A stretch of 64,000 bases of DNA. Source: Micrasema longulum. Taxonomy: Eukaryota > Arthropoda > Insecta > Trichoptera > Brachycentridae. The notes under the pieces were generated by a model, which worked only from the letters and a program-made list of their open reading frames with translations, searched no databases and was not told the origin of the DNA. Position 1 is the stretch's first letter, and each line of letters starts with the position of its first letter. Location of the stretch: NCBI GenBank assembly GCA_022494885.1, contig JAGVSM010002369.1, positions 1 through 64,000 of the forward strand, in the 5' to 3' direction. The position numbers and the translations under genes are program-made. Shown piece after piece: positions 53,967 through 64,000 of this stretch.

Positions 53967-55131
53967 CTAGCGGACCCGACAGACGTTGTCCTGCCCGAAC
54001 GTTGGCTTGCCTGCTATTAGCTTGTAAAAAGACTTTTCATTGATAAGTAGGTACCTAGGGTTATGATTGAATTCCAAAAGTAAAAATTATCAATATTCAA
54101 ACTAAAATATGTTATACGCAACTACAACGGGGAACAGGATATCAAAACGACATAAACAGACTACAAAGACAACAAAATAAAATATTAAAGTTAGTATATG
54201 ACCTTCCCTATCTAACTGCAACTAGAGAACTTTTTAAACAAACTAAGCAATTAAATGTTACTGAACTCTTTAAACTAGAATGCTTAAAATGTATCCATAA
54301 ATTAGCCACTAATGTAATTGTAGACGAAGAACTAAAACTTGTAAAAAATTGTAGTCAGCATGGACATAATACGAGAATATCAGAAAAATATTATATACAA
54401 CTTTCTAAAACAAGACAAGGACAATCGAGACTAATAAACCAGTGACTGAAATTATACAATAAACTACTATACAAAACTAAACAAAAGACTCAGACAAACT
54501 TCTCAAAAGATGTAAAAAATATTATTTTGAACAACAGACTATGAATAAAAAATGTTTATATTATTTTTGTAAAATGAATGTAATAATCCGTAAGGGTTTA
54601 TAAATAAATTTTTAAATAAAAAACAAAATGATAATAAAAATAATATTGGAATTCTTTTTGCAAATGTCAAACTCGGCTCTTCTCACTAACAGGGATGCTT
54701 TCTATTCATGAACGCGATTTTCAAAAATGTATTGAATATCAGTGAATATTATTTTAGTATTACCAAAAATCCAGTAAAAAGAAATGAATGGGAAGAAATT
54801 ATAAGGAATGTAAGGAAAGAATGTGATTGGGATCCATAAAAAGCGAATGCTGTTTGTAAACATTCAAAAACATTTTTTTTGTAAACAGAAAAAACAACAT
54901 CCTTCCATTTCTTTTGTATATGCGTTCTCGTCGAATGCAACCCTGGGAGACCGATGAAAAAATAATTTATGCTTCTAACTTTTTTTTACAAATTCGATTG
55001 AAAATTTTAATATCTACGAACGCGCGTAGCGCAAAGATCTACATTTCGCTGAAAATCGCACGTAAATCGGTAAAGCCGTTTAGGAGGAGTTCAGTGACAT
55101 CACACGTACAGAAGAATTGTATATATAAAGA
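53967..55131 (-). mobile_element. Non-autonomous Helitron, copy 2 (complete), carrying a LINE
   Basis: On the minus strand it begins TCTTTATATATACAATTCTT after an A and ends GTCTGTCGGGTCCGCTAG before a T, the same termini as 5572-6246. Shared internal blocks: AAACGGCTTTACCGATTTAC, TGTAGATCTTTGCGCTACGC and GGGTTGCATTCGACGAGAAC. A LINE L7 copy (54120-54615) occupies its middle; copy 1 lacks it, so the LINE entered the Helitron after it was established. Confidence 0.9.
54120..54615 (+). mobile_element. LINE family L7, copy 3, inside Helitron 2
   Basis: Translates to NDINRLQRQQNKILKLVYDL, PYLTATRELFKQTKQLNVTE, LFKLECLKCIHKLATNVIVD and SQHGHNTRISEKYYIQLSKT, then a stop and further residues to about 54545. 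This is the C-terminal tail after the RT of a jockey/CR1-type LINE. The tail CCGTAAGGGTTTATAAATAA and A-rich end follow. The best preserved of three copies. Confidence 0.85.
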
Positions 55132-55139
55132 TTCTGGTC

Positions 55140-55615
55140 TAATTTGTAGGGCTTAACTATGAACTTCTACAACATTTTTTCTCATTTTTACTAAACGAAA
55201 TGTAGTTTCGTTTCGCTGTGTATAAATTAATTTGCAAAATACGCTCTAAGTTCCTGCGATACATGGATCCTATATACAATGGCCTCTGTCAACGAGCCTT
55301 TGTAGGCTGCCGCGTTTCTCGGTAAGATGAATAATGCAATGGTCATTATTTTTTAACAAAGATGTCAGCAATATGAAGTAGTTTTATGGATGCAGGAAAT
55401 AAAAATACATCATTTGAACTACCCAAGTAAAATATCTGCTTTTGTATTTATACTAAATTGTATTTGAAAGCTTATTTAAATTTATATTATTTTTGTTTAT
55501 TGATTTTAAACTTTTTGTAAAAAAATTATATACATAGGCGGGCTTATTCCTATAAACAGTATCTCTTAACATCCAAACAACCAAAAACAGACTGGTGTAG
55601 TTGGTCAAGATTTGT
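55140..55615. other. Gene-free stretch
   Basis: No gene recognised. Confidence 0.35.
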
Positions 55616-55619
55616 ACTT

Positions 55620-55790
55620 CATCATCATCATCATTCCCTTTCTGCACCTAATGGTGCATAGGGCCCTGAGTTAGTACACCAATAGCAGTGTATATTGATT
55701 ATTTTTGTTACATGAAGGTAAGATAATCGGTCTTACGATTTAGATACCAGTCAGAAATATTCTAGTGTAGAAACACCCTTTTAAATTCAT
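55620..55790 (-). repeat. SINE family A body with (ATG/CAT)n tail
   Basis: CATCATCATCATCATTCCC, TTTCTGCACCTAATGGTGCA, CGGTCTTACGATTTAGATAC and ATTCTAGTGTAGAAACACCC; matches 21203-21385. Confidence 0.75.
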
Positions 55791-55799
55791 TTTAAGATT

Positions 55800-56860
55800 A
55801 GTACTTACCGTTTTTTTATGACATCTGTTTGTTAGTGGACAGATAGAGATTATACGTGTAATACGTATAACTTAAATAAATATTCTATATCATATACCTA
55901 CATACAACATGCCTAAAGTATGGGATCAAGTTGGAGTTTGGACGGAGAAAATAAGGAAAGAAATGAAGGAAAATGAGAAAATATGTAATTTGAAATGACT
56001 TATTTTGTACAAATGAGTTGATAAATATCAAACGTCAGTATGTCCACCCAATTAAAAAAAAAATTCTACAAAATGTAGAGAAAAACAAGTTCATCTCAGT
56101 ACTGTTTAAATTAAAACGTGTCCTCATTATTACAATAAAACACTCTAAAATACTCTGTTTCAATTCAGAAGCTAGTAGGTCCACGTGGACACTGGGGTGG
56201 ATCGTTGTGGACATACCTGCGTTTGATATTTATCAACTCAAATGCATACCTACACATAGAATTTGAAGATTTTTAAAAAGCAATAAATACTTTATGCAGT
56301 TTTCTCAATTGTAGTCAACACCAAGTATTGTAATAAAAAAATACCATCATCATAAAAACTCTTCTAGAACAATATGGAAGGAATTCAACGTTTTGTAAAG
56401 AAATCGTAAAATTAGCATTTTACCGGTGATTACTTTTTTAAAACACATTTTAATTTTTAAGATTTGACTAAAATAACCGAAGAATTTGTACGAGAAAGGT
56501 TAAGCTATATTTATAAAAAAAAAACTTTTCTGAATTTTTTTCTCTAATAAAAAAATTTGTACGCAGGTAAACGCGTATTATCATACTTTTTACTGTTGCA
56601 GTGTTTATATTTACTATTCTTAACATGGAGTTTTAACGTATAAATGAATTCATTTATTTTTTAAATACAGCTAAACAAGTTCTTGTACGTATGGATCAAA
56701 GTAAGCATAAATTAATACATCACGGGTGCGCAATTCGATTAATTCATTGATTCGCTTTGTTTGACAGCTTGTATACAATACAGTGATGTAATAGTTTCGC
56801 TGTTCCTAAGCTTGGCCACTGTTTAGTATTATAGTTTGCGTCAATATAGAGTTCTACAGC
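55800..56860. other. Gene-free AT-rich stretch
   Basis: An 82-codon frame at 56018-56266 is Lys/Ile-rich with no domain. No further ABCG exon was recognised. Confidence 0.35.
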
Positions 56861-56869
56861 CCGCTCGGT

Positions 56870-57090
56870 CATGTCTGGGTGCAACCTGAGTGCACGTGTA
56901 CCTAACGCCCTTCCTCTTGAACGTTACGTATTTGGGCCACCGCGGTGCATTCTCTTCCCTCTCCGCTTCTCGGTGCTCGTGTACTGAGCGAACTCACGAC
57001 TCGCCGTGGAGAGGGAGACAGACATGACGGATGTTGCCGTTCCTGTCTTCCAAACAGGGGAGGATTCAGATGGCATGCGATAGTTACAAT
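56870..57090. other. GC-rich block, unclassified
   Basis: 56870-57070 is markedly GC-richer than its flanks, with overlapping 78-codon frames on both strands (neither recognisable). It could be an exon, a CpG-rich regulatory patch or a transposon piece; splice sites are not evident. Confidence 0.3.
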
Positions 57091-57350
57091 CGTTATTCTA
57101 TTATTTATTTTTTCAAACATTTTCAATAAAATACCCAAGCACAGGAAAGCTTTGATCTCACATTTTTGTAAAAAATTGTGAATGGCTGATTTGCAGTAAT
57201 ACCATGTATTGATATTATTATACTTTCCCTTTTATTGACCTTTTTATTTTTTACATGCAATTTTTGTAGTATTCATTTTTACATAACTTTTAGAAAATTA
57301 CATGTAATTTTAGAAAATGTAGCTGTTTTTTACAATCTTTTAAGAATAAA

Positions 57351-57395
57351 AGCCTGCTGACAAGGTCTCACGGTTTAGCGGGGTTTTCCATTATT
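57351..57395 (-). repeat. SINE family C tail fragment
   Basis: GCCTGCTGACAAGGTCTCAC and TTTAGCGGGGTTTTCC match the SINE C 3' region. It reads in the same orientation as copy 2 but without head. Confidence 0.5.
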
Positions 57396-57399
57396 TTTT

Positions 57400-58610
57400 G
57401 TGTGCTTTTGATATCATATTAACTTTTGATGAATAATAAAAAACATGATTTATTATCTATATACGCCTAGAAGGCTTTTATATGACTATGAAATTAAAAT
57501 TAAATAGTTTTATGTATAAACTAATAAATAAATAACAAGTAATATCTACGTACTTATCTAATAAACAACAATTAAAAATAAAAAGTCTTGCGTGACATTA
57601 TATAAATAATATAACTGAAGAAATATATAAATGCGGCATAAAAGTAGGTAGGTACATAAGTAAATGTGTATAAAAAATTAAAACGGTTTGAAATTTATCT
57701 AGGTCTTATATAAGCGTAGGTAGGTAAGTAAAATTTAAAAAGTCACAGTGATTTTTAAGGCATTCGAATAATGTAAATTGGCTTACGGCTTATGCCTTTA
57801 ACAAAACATTTAAAATTAAAATATAACAAAATATAAAACACTTCTATATCTACAAAAAATATAAATAAATAAAAGCAGTGGCAAATACAGGAATCACAAA
57901 AGAAATCATTAACAATTAAACCTGAAATTAAAACATATTCAACAAAATAACAGAAAATAAAAATAAAATGGTTTGAATTAACATAGGCATTATATTGTGT
58001 TTTAGCCCCAGAGATAGTAGACACAACACATTGTCGATAATTATAATTTGAACAAGAAATGCTTAAAAAATATCGATCTTATTTGTATAAGGATAGATTG
58101 ACTAAATAAACATCACTCTGTCAGATTTAAAATTTCCACTAAAAATGCATTATGTAACTTAGTAGACATTATAAAAATAAATATGTACATCTCCCTTCCC
58201 CTCCTTATGCTCTCTTCAAGCATTCTTGTCCTAATCCCGCCCAATTTACAATAACTTACTGTTCTTAAAAAAATATAAAAAATTCTTTGATTATTGAAAA
58301 ATATTAATGAGTACAAGAAAATAACATTTTTATATGTATCAACTTATAAGTATTTACTCAATATGTAATATATTTCCTTTACTAACTTTGTATACTTTGT
58401 GGAAATCTATTATTAGTTCCGAGTTTATACACTATATCTGTTTGTTTACTATAAATATGTATGTAGAACTGTTGATTTCCCAAATAAAATAAAATAAAAT
58501 CTATATTATTTCCACGTTTGTTTGATAACATGTGAAGCCGCGAACCTGCAAATCAACAGAAAAAAATTTTTAGTCTCGTTCCACGCTGTCACATAAAAAT
58601 AATAAAATAC
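57400..58610. other. Gene-free AT-rich stretch
   Basis: Low-complexity A/T sequence with (AAATA)n near 58483-58500. No gene. Confidence 0.4.
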
Positions 58611-58627
58611 GATTTAAAACATTATTT

Positions 58628-59158
58628 AATCTTCTTCTTCCTCCTCCTGGATGTATGTCCCTGCCAGTCCTTCTAGTCCTCTGCCTGCACGTCGGACTAG
58701 GAGATTTCTTGTTTGTTATCTGTTTTGCGGCTGGTTGCCACCTGACACCGAGACTGTGATCCCTATTGCTTACTGGGACTTCCTCAACACAATGCCGCTG
58801 TCTTCCAACACCCCGTAGCCCGAAGTATGCCCGGGAGAGAAGATTTGTCCTTCCGCCTGTTCCACCGTACTGATGCACTCATCTCCGCCATCACAGCCGT
58901 TGAGGTCTTCACCCGTAGCCCTGGGCGAGGGATCGCGTTATACCCCGCAATACTGGCTCCTCACCCAAACTTAGCCGTCAAACGCTTCGATCTACTGAAG
59001 TGAAAGGTGCCCACCCCGCGACGTGGACGCGCTGAATGAGAATTACTCCAGTGAGAATTGAGAAGGTGACTCAGTCTTCCAGAAGCCGGGTCAATGGTCT
59101 CTTTTAGGTATGGCCGGAAAATGTACGCTCATAAACCACCCCCCGAGACCAAAGGCTG
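58628..59158 (-). mobile_element. GC-rich non-autonomous retroelement with 11-bp duplication and GAA tail
   Basis: AAACATTATTT is duplicated at 58617-58627 and 59159-59169. On the minus strand the element starts CAGCCTTTGGTCTCGGGGGG and ends GGAGGAGGAAGAAGAAGATT, a GAA-type tail like those of the RTE-like LINEs here. The 531-bp body is far GC-richer than the flanks. Minus-strand codons at 58570-58878 (HQYGGTGGRTNLLSRAY, CRQRTRRTGRDIHPGGGRRR) are open but of no known family. Probably a SINE-like or internally deleted element moved by an RTE-type LINE. Confidence 0.75.
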
Positions 59159-59169
59159 AAACATTATTT

Positions 59170-59340
59170 GATAATGTATCTTAAACCGCGGCACTAAATC
59201 TGAAATTTCCCTCGCATCGCTCGTCATAATCAGCCCGTGTTGGTCCACTCGAGCGACATGGCCTCCCCGTTTCCACTTCAACCAACCAACCCAACCCTTT
59301 CCACCACATCGCGTACTTTGGTTTAACTGCGGATTCAATT
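59170..59340 (-). repeat. GC-richer flank with LINE-like scrap
   Basis: Minus-strand codons give LKWKRGGHVARVDQHG, resembling the WxWxGHVAR motif of RTE-like LINEs, but the rest is not convincing. Confidence 0.3.
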
Positions 59341-59756
59341 ATTAATATGGAATTTTTTTACTGATTCATTATACATTTAGGGCTTTACTCATAAACTAGG
59401 TATAATTATATAATACGGATTCATACCATCCTTATTGTATGGTATTGGTAAAATAAAGATGGTATTACCATCCTTATTCTACCACTATTCCTAGGTTGAT
59501 AAGTAAGTCCTTTATAGTCAAGCTTATTTAACTTTAAATATAAATATATACAATAATTGAACCTCAAGATTTCACAGATCCACAGTCATTTAGACTGAGC
59601 GCCTAGAATTATTTTAATATTTTGCATATTTGCATGTTAAATAATGTAACCACGTTTTTTTGTGTTCTCACTGAATTGAATTTATTATTTTTTACGGTAT
59701 TTCACATGTATATTTTATTTACCTGTTCAAACATTTCATTGTTTATAATTCCATGT

Positions 59757-60000
59757 CCGCCCCCTAGTTGGAGCATATGGTATCCACAAAGAGCCTCCAT
59801 GCATCTTTGTCGGCTGCCAATTATTTTGCGTCCTCCCAAGTCAGGTTCTCACCCCGAAGTTCTGAAATGAACTGCCGACGAACTGTCAGCAGCGAACGTC
59901 GAGGACGTCGAGAACCTGATGCCTTTTAAAGTAGGCAAGCGTGGTTAAGGCTCTCAGGAGGCATCTGCAGTATATGGCCTAGCCAACCGTATTGCCTCAG
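59757..60000 (-). mobile_element. LINE C-terminal relic
   Basis: Minus strand: LRQYGWLGHILQMPPESLNH, then (after a stop) SGSRRPRRSLLTVRRQFISE, NLTWEDAKIIGSRQRCMEAL and CGYHMLQLGGGH. The WLGHxLRMP ... RRPRGxxxxTWxRxxxxxxxxLxxxTWxxAxxxAxDRxxW pattern is the C-terminus of RTEX/Dong-like LINEs. Immediately followed at 60008 by a SINE A block (ATTCTTCATCCGCCCGGACA). Confidence 0.7.
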
Positions 60001-60247
60001 CTTAAAATGTATTCTTCATCCGCCCGGACACGAATTGAAGACATAGTAAAATATGGTGCAAATGCTTGGTTCGCTTAAAGAAAATTCAAGTTTAAAAACG
60101 AGGGAAATTAACGTCAAACAAATTAATACAGGCACAGCGTAGTAACCAAAATTATTTTAGATTAAAAATTGTATTTTTATGGTTTTAATTTTTCCTTACC
60201 ACCAAAAGTCCACCTCTGTAGACATTTTTTATGAGACATAGTATAAG

Positions 60248-60534
60248 TAAAGCCAATTTCATACTATGCGGTGTTAAAAATCCACACGGCGCGATAAAAT
60301 TACATAGGGTGGATTGATTTTTATTGTATACTAATTTTTTAAATTTATTTAATTGCAAGCAAACGCACTTATCAGTATACCACGAAGCCGTCTAACCTCC
60401 GCTCGATTTCATTTTGCAGGATTTTCACCCGAGAGTAGCCTCTAAATAAATTTACAAAATAATACAGTAAACATTAATCCATCCTAATTGTATCGTGTCG
60501 TGTGGATTTATACGACCGGTGTGAACACGGCTTA
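60248..60534. mobile_element. TIR element family F4 with SINE A scrap inside
   Basis: Left AAATCCACACGGCGCGATAA...CATAGGGTGGATTGA is inverted to right TTAATCCATCCTAATTGTAT...GTCGTGTGGATTTATACGAC. Ends AAGCC and GGCTTAAC. The middle (60360-60460) holds SINE A head words. Pieces also at 13140-13210 and 15735-15780. Confidence 0.7.
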
Positions 60535-60544
60535 ACTACGGTGT

Positions 60545-61940
60545 ATAACTCGTTTTAAACAAAGAGTTACTCAGTGCATTCAGTACGCGTGCACCCGATC
60601 AGATGATTCACGTCAAATTCATCAGAAACCAGATGGTTGGGGTCGGGTGCAAACTCAGTACACGCGTACCGAAAATCCCATGAAGAGTTATTTGAATAAT
60701 ATACTTTAAGACAGGAACTCACTTAGGAAATGTACTTGGAAATAACTCGTTCATTTTGTATGTACATTGAACTCAAAGGGTTAAAGATCTTTGATTAACC
60801 CCCGAATCAATGTATCAAATCTGCGACAGCCCGGTTTCGTTAACCTGGTTTAAAACATTGTCGTTAGGGGTTGATTTGAATCGTAAATTAAAAACCAATC
60901 AACGTAATTACTGACTTACGTTCAAGGGAATGTTGTTGTTACGAACCTCTAACAAAATTGTATTACAAAAATTATAATCACACCAATGAACAAATTACAA
61001 CATAATATGATATATAAAATTCTGAAAAATAATTTAAACTAAATAATTTAATGATTATAAAAAAGAACAAAAAAGGGTTCAAATTAAAATCAACAGTAAA
61101 GTATTGTTTAGACGTGGACAATACAAGACGGGACAGTATTGTCTTATCCCAGCTCCGTGAACAGCTTCGACCGCGCAGGATAGAACGCTGAGGCAATACG
61201 AAAATTCGGCCGCAGTTCACACGTGAGCGCTGCAAAAATGAATATACGACGACGTTCAATACAAGCGACCTAATAAAAATTATTATTTATTTTATTTCAA
61301 GATGTATTGGAATTGTTAAAAAACAAACTAAATAATAAAAAATATTTCTTCTGCCTCCATTTTCGGCAGAAAAAATGCGCGGGAGCGACACGCATGCGCC
61401 GGGCAAATCGCTATTGTCATAAGGTCCTGTCCGTGTGCGTTCACACGAGGACAATGCGGCCGCGCGCGGTGAAGGGGGTAATCGTTGTTACGCAGAGATA
61501 GCCTGCCCGTCTATCTCCGGGACAATGTCTCGAATGTCCTGTTCTACAAATTGCTGTTTACACATGGAGAATGGTCGAGTCCTGGGTCTGGGACAGAATA
61601 ATATTGTATTGTATAAGTGTAATCGACCTTTAAAAAATAAAACATAACATCAGTAAAATAAAAAATAACAGAATAGAAAACTTTGGGTTTAAAATAAATA
61701 AAGAAAAAGAACCTAGTTGGTATTTAACAAACGATTAACAACATGGTTGTTTGCAATAATAATTACTTTTTATTAAAACATCATTTACCGAGTGAAACAT
61801 TGTAAAATAATAAAAAATAAAATAAAATATTTTACCTCAATATCGTATATATAACAATCCATGACCACTTACAATTACAAACATTACGTAAACACAAACG
61901 ATATGTTTTTTTACTGAAATATTTAATGATGAATTGATTT
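60545..61940. other. Gene-free stretch with GC-rich patches
   Basis: 60580-60670 has partly inverted CGCGTGCACCCGA/TCGGGTGCA words. 61100-61260 and 61360-61590 are GC-richer, both with CACACG/CGTGTG, GCGGCCG and GGGACAA words in opposed order, suggesting arms of a decayed DNA element. No coding signal. Confidence 0.35.
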
Positions 61941-61946
61941 GTTAAA

Positions 61947-62143
61947 GTCCCAGTTGTGTCATGAAAAGTTAAGTTGAATAATTTTCAAAGTTGAATAGTG
62001 GTTGCGTTTTTGTCAAAATGGACAAAATTAGTTGCTTGAAAAAGGTTAGAAAAAGCCGCTTAATTTCCCATTTTGAGGAAAATGCAACAATTATTTAACT
62101 TTAAACTTTATTTCAATTAACTTTTCATGATGCAACTGGCCCC
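61947..62143. mobile_element. Fold-back MITE, about 65-bp arms
   Basis: Left CAGTTGTGTCATGAAAAGTT with AAAGTTGAATAGTGGTTGC is inverted to right GCAACAATTATTTAACTTT with AACTTTTCATGATGCAACTG. Loop about 70 bp, non-coding. Confidence 0.8.
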
Positions 62144-62449
62144 AATCGAAAATTGAAAAGAAATTTAAATAACTATTGTTGATATGTAGTTCATTGCTAT
62201 GTAATTATTCTTTATTTTTTGAATACTCTGTTTTACCTCCTATGTATACTGTAAAAAAAAAATGTAAATACCTACTTTTAATTGTAAAAATATTTTAAAA
62301 AGTCATCACACATTGAAAAATATTGCTATTTACATAATGTAAAGAGAGTACCGGACATAAAGGATTGACACTCATCCTTTATATCCTTACGTAGAAACAA
62401 AATTAGCAGTTCACAATGAACAAAACATATTTTTTTAAAGTAACAGTAT

Positions 62450-63330
62450 ATCTTTTTTAAAAAAACAAAGCAATGAATATAAACTTATTCTTGCAAAAGT
62501 CAAACAATTGGCGAAAAGAAACTACAATGAGCAGACGAATAATGGTGCTAAACATAAAATCAAAATGTCTTGGAAAATAATTAAAGTTAACGTAAGCACA
62601 AAGAAACATTATTACCCTTACACGTCTTTTTCCAAAAACATATATATTATAAATTAACATCAAATCCTAAAATTATAGCTGAAGATTTCAACAATTTCTT
62701 TACATCCCCTTTAAATAATGTAATCCAACATAATTCGGAATATTTTTTTATTCCAAGAAAATAAATCAAATTAATGGGGCAATTATTTTCTATATATTAT
62801 TAACTACAAAACCAAAAAAAGCACGCTTGCGTAAAGTATTCCTAAACATTTCAATAATCATTCTATATTCATTCCTCTAAAGTTGAAATATGCAAAACGA
62901 TATTAGACCTTAAAAGCACAAAAAGAGACGGATATGACAAAATACCGATCAAAATAATTAAACATTATTCAGAGATACTTTCTTCCCCACTATGTACCTT
63001 TTATTATTTATTTATCTATTTTTTTCTACAGGTGAATTCTCAAGTTATTAAAAAAAATCTATAATAGTTCCCATACATAAAAAAAGTTCAAATCAGAACT
63101 CAATAATTATATACCTATTTCGCTACTATTCTAAAAAAAAATTCAAACATTGTATTTAAAAGGATATACGAATTTTCGTTATATTTCTCAGAATTTAGAA
63201 AAAGACGTTCAATCAATTTTAATAGTTCATAAACGAAATATTAAAATTAATAAATGAAAACGGAAAAACGGTTAGAGTATTTTTGGATCTTTATAAGGCC
63301 GATTATGTTGACCAAATTCATACAACTATA
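62450..63330 (+). mobile_element. LINE reverse-transcriptase N-terminal relic
   Basis: Frames chain as KLILAKVKQLAKRNYNEQTN, KIKMSWKIIKVN, EDFNNFFTSPLNNVIQ, KTILDLKSTKRDGYDKIPIK, ILSSPLCTFYYLF, IVPIHKKSSNQNSIIIY-like, then FLDLYKADYVDQIHTTI-like in shifted frame. LKxxKxxGxDxIPxxIIK ... VPIxKKxxxxxxxNYRPIS ... FLDLxKAFDxVDH is the start of a non-LTR RT domain. Many stops; the YADD box is not recognised. Confidence 0.75.
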
Positions 63331-63334
63331 TGTA

Positions 63335-64000
63335 ATATACGTAAATAAAATCGATAGTTTTTAACCTTCTATACAATGGAAATAAAAAAATACCTCACCT
63401 AAAATTGTTACTTCATACAAGCATTGAAATGCAGATTTTTATAATTTATTAAATGACGATTTTTCCTAATTATTCACTATGTGTACTGTCTTTGACGCTA
63501 AGTACCATTATAAAATAATGCATTATGCTATTTTTTTTATTTTAATCTTGTTATTTTTTTATGCTAAACGTTACGAGTTAAAATATGTATGTTTTTTTTT
63601 CTACTTTTTAATACTTTTTTTAATACGAGCTAAAATTAGTAGAAGTTTGTAAAAATAAATAAATAAAATGACCGTTTTTCAATCCTTAACAATAAATTGA
63701 TTGTTATTTTTATTTGTTGATTTGTCTGTAAATAAATGCACGCAGTGCGTTTTAGCTTCACGAAGCCACCAAGTCTACTTATTCAGGAAATGGGAATTGA
63801 GTAATGTTGCATTTTGTATAAAGCAAATAAAATCATAAAATGTTTCATGTTTATAGAAAACATCGCGATGAAGAAGCCGTTTAAAAACATACGTATATAA
63901 TTTCGAGCAATAAACCCAACCGCTTGCACACTGCAGTAATCAAAATATAAACACTTAAAATATAATATTTATTATTTTGTTAGCGCGGGAAAAATGCGCA
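63335..64000. other. Gene-free AT-rich stretch to the window end
   Basis: No gene or repeat supportable; an AAATAAATAAATAAAAT run at 63653-63669 may be an old retroelement tail. Confidence 0.4.

Noticed and set aside
57755..58024. 89-codon minus-strand frame
   Set aside because: Low-complexity Phe/Ile-rich translation; no family resemblance.
61100..61600. GC-rich frames as host exons
   Set aside because: Frames on both strands are equally long, splice sites are not evident, and the two patches share opposed words like decayed transposon arms.

Overview
The window is AT-rich nuclear DNA from an animal, most probably an insect. Split coding sequence, introns, dispersed tRNA-derived SINEs, Helitrons, hAT/mariner/pogo DNA transposons and many 5'-truncated non-LTR retrotransposons all point that way. 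The Helitron ends and the Ty3/gypsy lineage of the gag gene are kinds often met in Lepidoptera, but the order cannot be proven from the sequence. There is no bacterial-style gene organisation, no CRISPR array and no functional tRNA or rRNA gene.

The only convincing host coding sequence is one 118-bp internal exon at 53245-53362 (+). It has clean splice sites and encodes the Walker A region of an ABCG-type (white/ABCG1-like) half-transporter. The DNA on both sides reads best as long, transposon-filled introns or flanks of that gene.

Layout: 1-608 is an open gag reading frame (minus strand, running off the window) of a Ty3/gypsy LTR retrotransposon, with a possible LTR near 2.07-2.52 kb. 3.4-7.0 kb holds fold-back MITEs, a LINE relic and a complete Helitron. 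7.56-8.69 kb is a pogo-like deletion derivative that keeps the transposase DNA-binding domain and a C-terminal zinc finger. 8.96-10.31 kb is a hAT-type element with a LINE inserted in it, both with target-site duplications. 11-15.3 kb is a mosaic of LINE fragments, MITEs and SINEs. 15.36-18.02 kb is a long-TIR element containing a mariner-like relic, itself split by a hAT MITE. 18.5-28 kb holds LINE copies, SINEs, a 1.6-kb near-palindromic element and several small MITEs. 29-42 kb holds LINE relics, SINEs, a third Helitron fragment, a hAT remnant with the dimerisation domain, a degenerate tandem array and a near-perfect 170-bp hairpin. 43-52 kb holds related TTAA-flanked elements, a LINE interrupted by about 1.2 kb, a mariner pseudogene and another nested MITE pair. 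53.97-55.13 kb is a second complete Helitron carrying a LINE copy. 58.6-59.2 kb is a GC-rich retroelement with an 11-bp duplication. 62.4-63.3 kb is a LINE reverse-transcriptase relic.

Most reading frames are broken. The window is chiefly a stratified record of transposon insertions, and target-site duplications or intact sister copies let several of the nestings be ordered in time.
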